This document shows positions 8,675 through 17,728 of a stretch of DNA of 64,000 nt, one piece after another (the first letter of the stretch is position 1; each line of letters opens with the position of its first letter). The stretch is taken from contig NZ_JANQAH010000003.1 of assembly GCF_024707125.1 (NCBI RefSeq), positions 248,001 to 312,000 on the forward strand, read 5' to 3'. The notes under the pieces were generated by a model. It did no database searches. It saw only the letters and a program-made list of their open reading frames with translations, and had not been told where the DNA came from. The position numbers and the translations under genes were made by a program. The stretch is from Devosia sp. GTDB lineage: Bacteria > Pseudomonadota > Alphaproteobacteria > Rhizobiales > Devosiaceae.

Positions 8675-9540
8675 CCGACGCGGCCCCAACCCTCTCCAAT
8701 CGCTCGGAAGCGGGCACCGATAGCGCCGTCGCCATTGTGGTCCACAAGGATTCAAGGCTCGAACGGATTTTGAGTATCGCCATTCCGATCCTCATGGTGC
8801 TGCTGGCCATCGGGCTCTGGCAACTCCACATCGTCGTCAATCAGGTGCCCCGCTACATCATGCCGGCGCCGATGGACGTCATCACGGCACTGATCAATGA
8901 CTGGCCGACGCTCTATCCCTCGCTGCTCGTTACCCTGCGCATCACTTTTCTCGCACTAGCGCTGGCGCTGATCGGCGGGGTGGGTATAGCCATCATCCTG
9001 GTGCAGAGCCGCTGGATCGAATTGGCGGTGTTTCCGTTCGCGGTGATCCTGCAGGTGACGCCGATGATCGCCATTGCGCCGCTGCTGCTGATCTACATGC
9101 CCGACACGCAATCGGCGCTGCTCACCTGCGCCTTCGTCGTGGCGTTCTTTCCGATCCTTTCCAATATGGTCGCGGGCCTCAAGAGCGTCGACCACAACCT
9201 GCTCAACCTGTTCGATCTCTATGGTGCCAATCGCTGGCAGACGCTGATCCAGCTGAAATTGCCGAGCTCCCTGCCCTATTTTGCGGCAGGCCTCAGAATT
9301 GGTGGCGGTTTGTCGCTGATCGCTTCAGTGGTGGCTGAGTTCGCCGCAGGCTCCGCCGGTAAGGGTGCTGGCCTGGCGTTCCGCTTGCTCGAGTCCGGGT
9401 ATCGGCTGAACTATCCGCGGCTCTACGCGGCTCTGGTGCTGCTGATGCTGACCGGCGTTGCCATTTTCGCCATGACCTCGCTGGTTTCCTGGCTGCTGCT
9501 GCACCGCTGGCACGAAAGTGCCCTCAAGCGGGAGAATTGA
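8671..9540 (+). CDS. ABC transporter permease, SsuC/ThiX-like
   Basis: This 289-residue inner-membrane protein has about six transmembrane segments. The first follows a 30-residue cytoplasmic leader (ILMVLLAIGLWQLHIV), and the EAA-type coupling loop is around DLYGANRWQTLIQLKLP. It is the membrane channel for the NMT1-type importer and is ATGA-coupled to the ATPase. It ends one base before the GTG of the deaminase-like gene. Confidence 0.88.
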   Translation: MTDAAPTLSNRSEAGTDSAVAIVVHKDSRLERILSIAIPILMVLLAIGLWQLHIVVNQVPRYIMPAPMDVITALINDWPTLYPSLLVTLRITFLALALALIGGVGIAIILVQSRWIELAVFPFAVILQVTPMIAIAPLLLIYMPDTQSALLTCAFVVAFFPILSNMVAGLKSVDHNLLNLFDLYGANRWQTLIQLKLPSSLPYFAAGLRIGGGLSLIASVVAEFAAGSAGKGAGLAFRLLESGYRLNYPRLYAALVLLMLTGVAIFAMTSLVSWLLLHRWHESALKREN

Positions 9541-9541
9541 G

Positions 9542-10855
9542 GTGCCGATCACTATTCCTGCCGATGGCCACTATGCCATCACCAATGCCAGCGTACCGGT
9601 CTCGGTGCTTGGCGACGCGAGTTCGGGCGATCTCGCCAAGGTCGACATCACGATCGCCGATGGCAAGATCGCCTCGATCGGCGCCCCCGGTTCGGCAACC
9701 CTGCCGCAGCAGATCGATCTCCGCGGCGATATCGTCCTGCCGGCCTTCGTCGATCTCCACACCCATCTCGACAAGGGCCACATCTGGCCGCGCAAGGAAA
9801 ACCCGGATGGGACCTGGCTCGGCGCGCTGATGGCGGTGCTTGGCGACCGTGAGGCCAATTGGGCGGCAAGCGATGTCGAGCGGCGCATGGATTTCTCGCT
9901 GCGCTGTGCCTATGCGCACGGCACGGCCGCCATCCGCACCCATCTCGACATGGCCCCGCCGCAGCACGACATCACTTGGGACGTCTTCGAAGCCATGCGC
10001 GAGCGCTGGGCAGGACGGATCGAATTGCAGGCCGCTGGCCTGATGGGGCCGGACACGATCCTCGACGCCGAAAAGCTGCGGGCGGTCGCGACACGAACCA
10101 AGGCATCCGGCGGCATCCTCGGTGGCTCCACCGCGGTGCATCCCGAGAATCCGACGATCATGCGCAAGCTGGTGGAGATGGCTGGAGAACTGGGCCTCAA
10201 CATCGACCTCCACACCGATGAGAGCCCCGACCCAAAAGCCAATGCGCTGGAATGCCTAGCCGATGCCGTGATCGAAAGCGGCTTCACCGGCTCTGTCGTC
10301 GCCGGCCACTGCTGCTCGCTCGCCGTGCAGGACAGCGAGACCGCCAAGCGCGTCATCGACAAGGTGGCACGGGCCGGCATCGCCGTCGTGTCCCTGCCCA
10401 TGTGCAACATGTACCTGCAGGACCGTGACAACAAAGACGGCGTCCGCACGCCGCGCTGGCGAGGCGTCACGCTCGTCAACGAACTCAAGGCGGCCGGTGT
10501 GAAAGTCGCCATCGCCTCGGACAATACGCGCGACCCCTTCTACGCCTATGGCGATCTCGACGGCTTCGAGGTTTTCCGCGAGGGCGCGCGCATTCTCCAT
10601 TTCGATCACCCGCAGGCCGAGGCCTTTGCCTGGTCGCGCGTGGTCACGGCCGACCCGGCCGCGATTGCCGAGTTTGGCTACACAGGTGAGCTGGCCGTCG
10701 GGGCACCGGCTGATCTGGTCCTTTTCAAGGGCCGCACCTGGACTGAACTGATGTCGCGCCCGCAGGCCGACCGGACCGTGATCCGCGCCGGACAGGCGAT
10801 CGACACCACCCTTCCCGATTACCGTGAACTCGACGACTTGATGGGCCAATCATGA
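9542..10855 (+). CDS. cytosine deaminase-like amidohydrolase
   Basis: This 437-residue enzyme of the CodA-like branch of the amidohydrolase superfamily has its metal-binding HTH at H73/H75 (DLHTHLDKGH), then THLDMA, DLHTDESPD, AGHCCSL and the catalytic Asp in IASDNTRDPFY. It should deaminate an aminopyrimidine-like ring or a related heterocycle. Family members include 5-methylcytosine and isoguanine deaminases, so cytosine itself is not assured. GTG at 9542 is chosen because GGGAG lies 7-8 nt upstream and the gene then begins just after the permease stop. It overlaps the FAD oxidase by ATGA, so the hydrolase, oxidase and reductase are expected to act on one imported compound. Confidence 0.82.
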   Translation: MPITIPADGHYAITNASVPVSVLGDASSGDLAKVDITIADGKIASIGAPGSATLPQQIDLRGDIVLPAFVDLHTHLDKGHIWPRKENPDGTWLGALMAVLGDREANWAASDVERRMDFSLRCAYAHGTAAIRTHLDMAPPQHDITWDVFEAMRERWAGRIELQAAGLMGPDTILDAEKLRAVATRTKASGGILGGSTAVHPENPTIMRKLVEMAGELGLNIDLHTDESPDPKANALECLADAVIESGFTGSVVAGHCCSLAVQDSETAKRVIDKVARAGIAVVSLPMCNMYLQDRDNKDGVRTPRWRGVTLVNELKAAGVKVAIASDNTRDPFYAYGDLDGFEVFREGARILHFDHPQAEAFAWSRVVTADPAAIAEFGYTGELAVGAPADLVLFKGRTWTELMSRPQADRTVIRAGQAIDTTLPDYRELDDLMGQS

Positions 10856-12252
10856 GCATTGCCGCTTTCCGCGCCGAACTGGGCGACATTCCGCAAGAAG
10901 ACAATCCGCGCATCGTGCAGCAGCGCAGCCGTGACCACTATTGGTACTCGCCCGTGCTCAAGGCCAAGCTCGACCACGTCACCGCCGAGGTCGTGGTTTC
11001 CCCGCGCTCCAACGACGAAGTGAAAACCGTCCTCCGCGCCGCCTACAAGCATGGCGTGGCGATCACCCCTCGTGGTGCGGGCACCGGTAATTACGGCCAG
11101 GCCATGCCGCTTTCTGGCGGCGCCATGCTCAACCTGATGAACATGGACAAGGTGCTCGAGATCAAAAAGGACCGCGTGCGGGCCCAGGCCGGCGCGGTTC
11201 TCGAAAAGCTCGACCACGAAACCAAGGAAGCCGTGGGCGGCGAACTGCGCTTTCACCCGTCCACCTATCGCATGGCCTCACTCGGCGGCTTCATTGCCGG
11301 CGGCTCTGGCGGTGTCGGCTCGATCCGCTGGGGCGGCTTGCGCGCGCTTGGTTCGATCCTCGGGCTAAGAATCATCACCTGCGAGGCCGAGCCGCGCGAA
11401 CTCGATCTCGTCGGCGAAGACATCCTCAAGGTCGCGCATGCCTATGGCACCAATGGTATCATCGTTGAAGCCGAGATGCCGCTGACCGAGGCGCATGACT
11501 GGATCGACGTCATGGTCGGCTTCGATGATTTTATCGAGGCGGCAGCCTTTTCCGAAAAGCTGGCTCGGCAGGATGGTATCCTGCTCAAGGAACTCTCGCC
11601 CTGTGCCGCGCCCATTCCGCAGGCCTATTTCAACCGCCATAAGCCCTACATCAAGGACGGCCAATCGGTCGTGCTGATCATGGTGGCGCCGGTTTCGGTG
11701 GAAGCGCTGGCACTGTTCGTTTCGCACCACAAGGGCGAGATGCTCTATCGCTCGGACAAGGCGAGCGAAGAGGAATTAAGGCGTCTGCCGCCGGTCTATG
11801 AGCTCGCCTGGAACCACACGACCCTGCGCGCGCTCAAGATCGACCCGACCATCACCTATCTCCAGACGCGCTATCCGACGCTGGAGCACGTGAAAAAGAT
11901 CGTCGACATACTAGGCGACGAACTGCCCATGCATATCGAAATGACCCGGCAGGATGGCCTCGTGACTTATGCCGGCCTTCCCATGGTGCGTTACACCACC
12001 GAGGAGCGTCTCGAAGAGATCATCCGCATCCACGAGGAGAACGGCTGCGACGTCTTCAATCCGCACCGTTTCACCCTCGAGGAAGGCGGGATGAAGCGCA
12101 CGGACCAGAAGCAACTGGCCTTCAAGAAGGAAGCCGACCCCAAGGGCATTCTCAACCCTGGCAAGATGATCGCCTGGGAAAATCCGGATTATGATTTTTC
12201 CTCCGGCAAAGCCTGGCTCTTTGACGGCCTCAACCCGGTGCATGCGGCCTGA
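10852..12252 (+). CDS. FAD-binding oxidoreductase (GlcD/PCMH-type)
   Basis: This 466-residue flavoenzyme has a PCMH-type FAD domain in the N-terminal half: VVSPRSNDEVKTVLRAAYKHGVAITPRG is split around the isoalloxazine loop PRGAGTGNYGQ, followed by LGGFIAGGSGGVGS. The C-terminal substrate domain ends in NPGKMIAW, a segment seen in D-lactate/glycolate-type oxidases. It would oxidise a hydroxyl or ring carbon and pass electrons to a quinone or oxygen. It is coupled by ATGA to the deaminase-like gene and overlaps the quinone reductase by one base. The substrate is unknown. Confidence 0.8.
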   Translation: MSIAAFRAELGDIPQEDNPRIVQQRSRDHYWYSPVLKAKLDHVTAEVVVSPRSNDEVKTVLRAAYKHGVAITPRGAGTGNYGQAMPLSGGAMLNLMNMDKVLEIKKDRVRAQAGAVLEKLDHETKEAVGGELRFHPSTYRMASLGGFIAGGSGGVGSIRWGGLRALGSILGLRIITCEAEPRELDLVGEDILKVAHAYGTNGIIVEAEMPLTEAHDWIDVMVGFDDFIEAAAFSEKLARQDGILLKELSPCAAPIPQAYFNRHKPYIKDGQSVVLIMVAPVSVEALALFVSHHKGEMLYRSDKASEEELRRLPPVYELAWNHTTLRALKIDPTITYLQTRYPTLEHVKKIVDILGDELPMHIEMTRQDGLVTYAGLPMVRYTTEERLEEIIRIHEENGCDVFNPHRFTLEEGGMKRTDQKQLAFKKEADPKGILNPGKMIAWENPDYDFSSGKAWLFDGLNPVHAA

Positions 12253-12842
12253 TGCGCGTTCATGTCATTCACGCCCATCCCGTCGAGACGAGTTTCAACC
12301 GGACGCTTTTTCGAACGGCTATCGAGGGATTGCAGAGCGCCGGGCACGAGGTCGATCCTCTCAACCTCTACGAGGAAGGCTTTTCACCCGTCCTGACGCG
12401 CGAAGAGCGGCTCAACTATCATGACGTTCCCGGCAACGTGACGCCGGCCATAAAGCCTTATGTCGATCGGCTGCAGGCAGCCGACGCGCTGGTCGTAGTG
12501 CACCCCGTCTGGAACTATGGCTATCCGGCGATCCTCAAGGGCTATTTTGACCGCGTCTTCGTGCCGGGCGTCTCCTTCAACATGGAAGGCGGCGGGGATC
12601 GCGGCAAACTCGTGCCCTGCCTCACCAACATCAAGAAGGTCGCTTTCGTAACGACCTATGGCGGCAATCGCTGGCGCACCTGGGTCATGGGCGATCCGCC
12701 GCGGCGCCTCGCCATGCGCTGGGGCTGGGTGACGTTCAAGACGCGGCCGAAATACCTGGCGCTCTACGACATGAACAATGTCTCGCCCGGCCAGCTCAAT
12801 GGCTTCCTGGGCAATGTGCGGACAACCCTCAGCCAGTTCTGA
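12252..12842 (+). CDS. NAD(P)H-dependent quinone oxidoreductase, flavodoxin fold (KefF/MdaB/NQO-like)
   Basis: This 196-residue protein has the N-terminal VIHAHPVETSFNRTL FMN/FAD phosphate-binding region of the NQO family, then VVHPVWNYGYPAILKGYFDRVF, the conserved WNYGxPAxLKGYxD block. Members transfer two electrons from NAD(P)H to quinones or activate an adjacent transporter. The ATG at 12252 uses the last base of the FAD oxidase stop. It ends the NMT1 transporter operon. Reducing an oxidised ring intermediate is a plausible role but is inference. Confidence 0.85.
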   Translation: MRVHVIHAHPVETSFNRTLFRTAIEGLQSAGHEVDPLNLYEEGFSPVLTREERLNYHDVPGNVTPAIKPYVDRLQAADALVVVHPVWNYGYPAILKGYFDRVFVPGVSFNMEGGGDRGKLVPCLTNIKKVAFVTTYGGNRWRTWVMGDPPRRLAMRWGWVTFKTRPKYLALYDMNNVSPGQLNGFLGNVRTTLSQF

Positions 12843-12951
12843 TTGTGACAGTTCGGTGCACAACGGAACGGCTGTGCTTGCCAAGACGCGGGTTCTTGCT
12901 CAGAGAATGAGCAGGGATTTCCCGGATGAAGTTTTCGACACGAGGGACAAA

Positions 12952-13947
12952 ATGAGCAAATTTTCTACGCTTGGACGCCGTAGCTTTGTGGGTGTACTCG
13001 CTGCCGGTATGGCTTTGGCCATGAGCGGCGTCAGCATCGCGCAGGACCTGACCAAGGTCGCCGCAATTTGGACCGTGCCGGTCGAACAGCAGTGGGCGAG
13101 CCGCCTGCATAATGCGCTGGTGGCCGCCAAGGATCGCGGCGAAATCGACTACGTCTATTCCGAAAACATCTCCAACACCGATTATGAGCGCGTGATGCGC
13201 GAATATGCCGAGCAGGGCGTGCAGCTCATCGTCGGCGAGGCTTTCGGTGTCGAGCAGCCGGCCCGCGCCGTGGCTTCGGAGTATCCGGAAATATCGTTCC
13301 TCATGGGTTCGTCGCTGCCGCCGGTGGAACCGAACTTTGCCACCTTCGACAACTTCATCCATGAGCCGAGCTACCTCACGGGTATCGTTGCTGGCCTCAA
13401 GACCGAGAGCAACAAGATCGGCATGGTGGGTGGCTACGCCATTCCCGAAGTGAACCGCCTGATGAACGCCTTCAAGGCGGGCGCGCTGTCGGTCAACCCT
13501 GATGTCACCTTCTCGGTGAGCTTCATCAACTCCTGGTATGATCCGCCGAAGGCCAAGGAAGCGGCCTTCGCCATGGTCGATGCCGGCGCCGACATTCTCT
13601 ATGCCGAACGCTTTGGCGTCTCCGACGCCGCCAAGGAACGCGGCATTCTCGCCATTGGCAACGTCATCGACACCTCGGCCGATTATCCCGGCACCATCCT
13701 CGCCAGCGCCCTCTGGCACGGTGAGCCGATGATCGACAAGGCCATCGCCGACGTGAAGGCCGGCAGCTTTACCGCGTCCGACTACGGCATCTATGCCTTC
13801 ATGGAATATGGCGGCTCGAGCGCCGTCTATGACGAAGCCCTGGCCGGCGTCGACGCGGTTGCTGCTGCCAAGGCCAAGGAAGCCGAGATCATCGCCAAGA
13901 CTTTTACGGTCGAGATCGACGACACCGAACCGACCTCGACGCCGTAA
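12952..13947 (+). CDS. BMP family ABC transporter substrate-binding protein
   Basis: This is a 331-residue periplasmic lipoprotein-type binding protein of the BMP/Med/TmpC family, which bind purine nucleosides and similar ligands. The N-terminus has TLGRRSFVGVLAAG with twin arginines at residues 9-10 before a hydrophobic stretch and SIAQD, so Tat export is possible. Downstream, the pattern YERVMREYAEQGVQLIVGEAF and GTILASALWH is typical of the family. The ATG at 12952 is preferred over an upstream in-frame start because it begins the signal peptide and has CGAGGGA just upstream. The RbsA-like ATPase and two permeases follow, matching nucleoside importers of the YufN-OPQ type. Confidence 0.88.
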   Translation: MSKFSTLGRRSFVGVLAAGMALAMSGVSIAQDLTKVAAIWTVPVEQQWASRLHNALVAAKDRGEIDYVYSENISNTDYERVMREYAEQGVQLIVGEAFGVEQPARAVASEYPEISFLMGSSLPPVEPNFATFDNFIHEPSYLTGIVAGLKTESNKIGMVGGYAIPEVNRLMNAFKAGALSVNPDVTFSVSFINSWYDPPKAKEAAFAMVDAGADILYAERFGVSDAAKERGILAIGNVIDTSADYPGTILASALWHGEPMIDKAIADVKAGSFTASDYGIYAFMEYGGSSAVYDEALAGVDAVAAAKAKEAEIIAKTFTVEIDDTEPTSTP

Positions 13948-13954
13948 GATATTT

Positions 13955-13979
13955 GGGAGCCGCAACATTTGTGGCTCCC
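13955..13979 (+). other. stem-loop after BMP binding-protein gene
   Basis: GGGAGCCGCAA (13955-13965) and TTGTGGCTCCC (13969-13979) form an 11-bp stem with one G-U pair and a 3-nt CAT loop, starting 8 nt after the stop. No T-run follows, so a strong Rho-independent terminator is not supported. It probably protects the binding-protein mRNA end. Confidence 0.6.
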
Positions 13980-14096
13980 TCACCCTCTCCCAGCCTCCCC
14001 CATCAAGGGGGAGGTGAAGATTTGTGGGTTTGACGAGATGGTGCCACACACTCGATCGGCACCTCCCCCTTGATGGGGGAGGCTGGGAGGGGGGTG
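13980..14096. repeat. long inverted-repeat intergenic element (family A, copy 1)
   Basis: The two arms, 13987-14016 and 14060-14089, are exact 30-nt reverse complements. Matching continues outward to 13980 and 14096 with one mismatch. Each arm contains the smaller hairpin CTCCCCC-ATCAA-GGGGGAG. The 43-nt spacer includes GTGGGTTTGA and ACTCGATC, which recur in the copy at 36322-36438. It sits between the binding-protein and ATPase genes of one operon. It has no coding features. Confidence 0.85.
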
Positions 14097-14137
14097 AACG
14101 GCATACTCCAAGGTCCGACCTCCCCGGAGCACCACCC

Positions 14138-15682
14138 ATGACCGACGCCCCAGTGCTCCTCTCGCTCAGAAACATCACCAAACGTTTCGGTGCCCTCACC
14201 GCCAATGACGCCATTTCCCTCGACCTGCATCGGGGCGAGATCCTCGCCCTTCTCGGCGAGAACGGTGCAGGCAAAACGACGCTGATGAACATCCTCTTCG
14301 GGCACTATGTGCAGGACGAAGGGGATGTCCGCGTGCTAGCCGACGATGGCGCATTGGCCACCCTGCCCCCCGGCTCGCCCGGCGCCGCGCTGAAGGCCGG
14401 TATCGGCATGGTGCACCAGCATTTTACCCTTGCCGAAAACCTCTCCGGCCTCGCCAATATCCGCCTCGGCACCGAACCGCTGCTCTCCTTCGGGCGCGAG
14501 AGCGCCGCACGAGCAAAAGTCAAAAAAATCATCACCGAGAGCGGCCTCGACGTCGATCTCGACCGCCGCGTTGCCGACCTGACAGTTGGCGAAAAGCAGC
14601 GCATCGAGATTTTGAAAGCGCTCTATCGCGACGCAAAAGTGCTCATTCTCGACGAGCCCACCGCCGTGCTGACCCCGCAGGAAGCCGAGGGGCTTTTCGT
14701 GGTCCTGCGTCGGCTCGCCACCAATGGGCTCGGCGTCATTTTCATCTCCCATAAGCTGGGCGAAGTCCTCGCCGTCTCCCACCGCATTCTCGTCCTTCGC
14801 GCGGGCAAGAAAGCCGGGGAACTCGTGACCGCCCAAGCTGATCGCCGTGCCATCGCTGACCTCATGGTCGGCAAGGCCGTTGCCGAAGTTGTTCGCATCC
14901 CCGCCCTGCCGGGTGAAACCCTCATGGAATTCGACGACGTTTCGCTCCATGGCGCAGGTCGCCAGGCGCTGAGCGGCGTCAACCTGAAACTGCGCGCTGG
15001 TGAGATCGTCGGCCTCGCCGGTGTTTCCGGCAACGGGCAATCGGGCATCGCAGCACTGATTTCGGGCCTTGCCGTGCCAAGCAGCGGGACGCTGCGGCTC
15101 TACGGTGAAGCCGTCACCAAAGCCAGCCCGCGCGATCTCGTGACATCAGGCGTTGCCCGCATGCCGGAGGACCGCCAACATGATGGCGTTGTCGGCACGA
15201 TGAGCGTTGCCGACAATATCGCCATCGAAGAAGTGCGCAGCCCTGCCTTTTCGAAGATGGGCCTCCTTGATCGCAAAGCCATGCGCGAGCGCGCGACCGC
15301 TGCCATTTCCGGCTATGATGTTCGCTGCCCCGGCCCCGATGCCGAGGCGCGGCTGCTCTCGGGCGGCAATGTGCAAAAGCTCATTCTCGCCCGCGTTTTG
15401 GAGCGCGAACCACGCGTCATCCTTGCCAACCAGCCGACCCGCGGCCTCGACGTCGGCGCACAGGCCGAAGTGCATCGCCGCATCCTCGCCGCCCGCGACC
15501 GCGGCGCTGCCGTGTTGGTGATCTCCGAAGACCTCGACGAGCTCTTCGCCCTCGCCGACCGCTTCGTCGTGGTTCACGCTGGCGAATTGAGCGATGCCGG
15601 GTCCAGCGAAAGCCTCGACCGCGGCACGATCGGCCTGATGATGGCCGGCCAGGCCCGCCCGCCAGTAGGAATTGCGTCATGA
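14138..15682 (+). CDS. ABC transporter ATP-binding protein, duplicated NBD (nucleoside importer, YufO-like)
   Basis: This is a 514-residue protein with two nucleotide-binding domains. The first has LLGENGAGKTTLMNIL, VHQHFTLAENL, LTVGEKQR and LILDEPTAVL. The second has the degenerate Walker A AGVSGNGQSG, MPEDRQHDG, LLSGGNVQKLI and NQPTRGLD. This layout is normal for BMP-type nucleoside importers. I chose ATG at 14138. Upstream in-frame codons run through the family A repeat and are not coding. It is ATGA-coupled to the first permease. Confidence 0.9.
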   Translation: MTDAPVLLSLRNITKRFGALTANDAISLDLHRGEILALLGENGAGKTTLMNILFGHYVQDEGDVRVLADDGALATLPPGSPGAALKAGIGMVHQHFTLAENLSGLANIRLGTEPLLSFGRESAARAKVKKIITESGLDVDLDRRVADLTVGEKQRIEILKALYRDAKVLILDEPTAVLTPQEAEGLFVVLRRLATNGLGVIFISHKLGEVLAVSHRILVLRAGKKAGELVTAQADRRAIADLMVGKAVAEVVRIPALPGETLMEFDDVSLHGAGRQALSGVNLKLRAGEIVGLAGVSGNGQSGIAALISGLAVPSSGTLRLYGEAVTKASPRDLVTSGVARMPEDRQHDGVVGTMSVADNIAIEEVRSPAFSKMGLLDRKAMRERATAAISGYDVRCPGPDAEARLLSGGNVQKLILARVLEREPRVILANQPTRGLDVGAQAEVHRRILAARDRGAAVLVISEDLDELFALADRFVVVHAGELSDAGSSESLDRGTIGLMMAGQARPPVGIAS

Positions 15683-16752
15683 GCCTTCGTCTGGAACCGC
15701 GGGATCACGCCTCCGTCGGCCTCAAACTCACCGTGTCGCTCGCGGCTGGAGTCATCGCCCTGCTGTTGGTCGCCATTCCTGTTGTTGCTGCCGGCGGCAC
15801 GCCATTGGAAGCCTATTGGCTCATGCTGCAAGGCGCCTTCGGCTCGATGTTTGCGCTAAGCGAAACGCTCAACCGCGCCACGCCGCTGATCCTGACCGGC
15901 CTTGCCGCCGCTGTCGCCTTCCGCGCAAAGCTCTGGAATATCGGCGCCGAGGGCCAGCTCTATATCGGCGCCCTCGCCGCCGTCTGCGTCGGCAGCGGAC
16001 TCCTGCAATTGCCGCCGGCCCTGATGATCCCGACCGTGATGATCGCCGGCTTCCTCGCTGGCGGGCTGATGATGGTCATCCCCACGATCATCAAGCAGCG
16101 CTTTGGCGCCGACGAGGTGGTCATCACCCTGCTGCTCAATTTCGTGGTGATCCTCTTCATCCAGATGTTGGTTGAAGGCGTGCTGAAAGACCCGCTGTCG
16201 ATGGGCTGGCCGCAATCGGTGCCGCTGATCGCCGAGGCAAAGCTGCCAAAGCTTGTGCCGCGCCTGCGCATGCACTGGGGCCTCATCACCGGCCTCGTCG
16301 CCGCGCTGATCCTCTGGCTGATGGTCCGCAAGACCGTGCTCGGCTTTGAAATCCGCGCCGTCGGCGAGAACAAGGCCGCCGCCCGCTTTGCCGGCATTCC
16401 GGTCGATGTGACCATGCTGAAGGTTGCCCTCATCTCCGGCGGTCTCGCAGGCCTCGCCGGTGTCGGCGAAGTTGCCGGCGTAAAAGGCTACCTGTCTTCC
16501 GACCTGTCGCCCGGCTTTGGCTATTCCGGCATCGTCGTCGCAATGCTCGCCGGCCTCTCGCCCGTCGGTACAGTCATCGCCGCTGTCTTTGTCGCCGCCG
16601 TCTTCGTCGGCGCAGACTCGATGAGCCGCGCCACCGGCATTTCGAGTTATATCGCCGATCTCGTCGTGGCCCTGTCGCTGCTCTGCGTGCTGGTTGGCAG
16701 CTTCTTCCTGCGGTTCCGCGTCATATTCGAACGCCGGCAAGTGGGGGCCTGA
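15679..16752 (+). CDS. ABC transporter permease, BPD_transp_2 family (YufP-like)
   Basis: This 357-residue inner-membrane protein is hydrophobic throughout with about eight to ten segments. It has the FRAKLWNIGAEGQLYIGA motif and FEIRAVGENKAAARFAGI, both characteristic of nucleoside-importer permeases of the RbsC superfamily. It starts by ATGA overlap with the ATPase and is followed after 2 nt by the second permease. It should form a heterodimeric channel with it. Confidence 0.9.
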   Translation: MSLRLEPRDHASVGLKLTVSLAAGVIALLLVAIPVVAAGGTPLEAYWLMLQGAFGSMFALSETLNRATPLILTGLAAAVAFRAKLWNIGAEGQLYIGALAAVCVGSGLLQLPPALMIPTVMIAGFLAGGLMMVIPTIIKQRFGADEVVITLLLNFVVILFIQMLVEGVLKDPLSMGWPQSVPLIAEAKLPKLVPRLRMHWGLITGLVAALILWLMVRKTVLGFEIRAVGENKAAARFAGIPVDVTMLKVALISGGLAGLAGVGEVAGVKGYLSSDLSPGFGYSGIVVAMLAGLSPVGTVIAAVFVAAVFVGADSMSRATGISSYIADLVVALSLLCVLVGSFFLRFRVIFERRQVGA

Positions 16753-16754
16753 GC

Positions 16755-17702
16755 ATGGACGTCCTCTTCGACATTCTCGGCTCCGCCAATTTCTGGGCCG
16801 CCGCCATCCGCATCGCCACGCCACTGATCTTCGGCGTCCTCGGCGCCCTTATCTGTGAGCGCGCCGGCGTGCTCAATCTCGGCATCGAGGGCATTTTCGT
16901 CGCCGGCGCCATGGCCGGCTGGCTCGCCGTCTATCTCGGTGCCGGCCTCTGGGGCGGCGTGCTGGTCGCAGCGCTTGCAGGCGCGCTCTTCGGCCTGCTG
17001 CACGCCTTCCTCACCGTCATTCTCGGGCTCTCCCAGCACGTCTCCGGCATCGGCATAACGCTCCTTGCGACCAGCGTGAGCTATTTCACCTATCGCACGG
17101 CCCTGCCCGATGTGACCTCGCCCCCCCGCATTGCTGCCTTCCAGCCGCTCAATATTCCTGGCCTCTCCGACCTGCCCTTCATCGGCCCCGCCCTCTTCCA
17201 GCAGACGCCGCTGACCTTCCTGGCGCTGGTCTTCGTGGTCCTCGTCGCACTGGTGCTTTATCGCACCCCGCTCGGCCTCGCCATTCGCGCCGTGGGCGAC
17301 AATCCTGCCTCCGTTGAAGCGCAGGGCCTTTCGGTGGTGGGCCTCCGCGTCGGCGCCGTCGTCGCCGGTTCGGCGCTGATGGCGCTGGGCGGTGCCTTCC
17401 TCACCATGTCGGCCTTCGATGCCTTCTTCTTCGGCATGGTCAATGGCCGCGGCTGGATCTGCATTGCGCTGGTGGTTTTCGCCTCCTGGCAGCCGGGTAA
17501 AGCCTTGCTCGGCGCGCTGCTCTTCGGCGCCTTCGATGCCTTCCAGATCCGCCTTCAGGCACAGATCGGCCAAGTCGTGCCCGGCCAGGTCTTCCTCATG
17601 CTGCCATATCTGCTATCCATCGTGGCACTGATCCTGGTGGCGCGGCGCGCGGACTATCCCCGCGCGCTGTTGCAACCCTGGACCAAGGGGCAGCGGCACT
17701 AG
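16755..17702 (+). CDS. ABC transporter permease, BPD_transp_2 family (YufQ-like)
   Basis: This 315-residue permease is partner to the preceding one. ICERAGVLNLGIEGIFVAGA near residues 30-55 and LAIRAVGDNPASVEAQGL are the family signatures. The protein is almost entirely transmembrane. It closes the BMP-type transporter operon and is followed by a repeat element and the codA homologue in the same direction, supporting nucleoside/nucleobase transport. Confidence 0.9.
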   Translation: MDVLFDILGSANFWAAAIRIATPLIFGVLGALICERAGVLNLGIEGIFVAGAMAGWLAVYLGAGLWGGVLVAALAGALFGLLHAFLTVILGLSQHVSGIGITLLATSVSYFTYRTALPDVTSPPRIAAFQPLNIPGLSDLPFIGPALFQQTPLTFLALVFVVLVALVLYRTPLGLAIRAVGDNPASVEAQGLSVVGLRVGAVVAGSALMALGGAFLTMSAFDAFFFGMVNGRGWICIALVVFASWQPGKALLGALLFGAFDAFQIRLQAQIGQVVPGQVFLMLPYLLSIVALILVARRADYPRALLQPWTKGQRH

Positions 17703-17728
17703 TTCCGGGCTGGCACGACCTATCAATC

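Noticed and set aside
13955..13979. Rho-independent terminator after the BMP binding-protein gene
   Set aside because: The stem is strong but no T-run follows, and the ATPase and permeases downstream must be transcribed; kept as a stem-loop only.
13980..14096. Possible CRISPR-like repeat unit
   Set aside because: There are only two arms, in inverted orientation, with one spacer; no direct repeat array or cas gene is present.
12829..14292. Long minus-strand open frame of 487 codons
   Set aside because: It is antisense to the BMP binding protein, the family A repeat and the start of the ATPase; its sequence shows no domain and matches the mirror pattern of GC-rich coding DNA.
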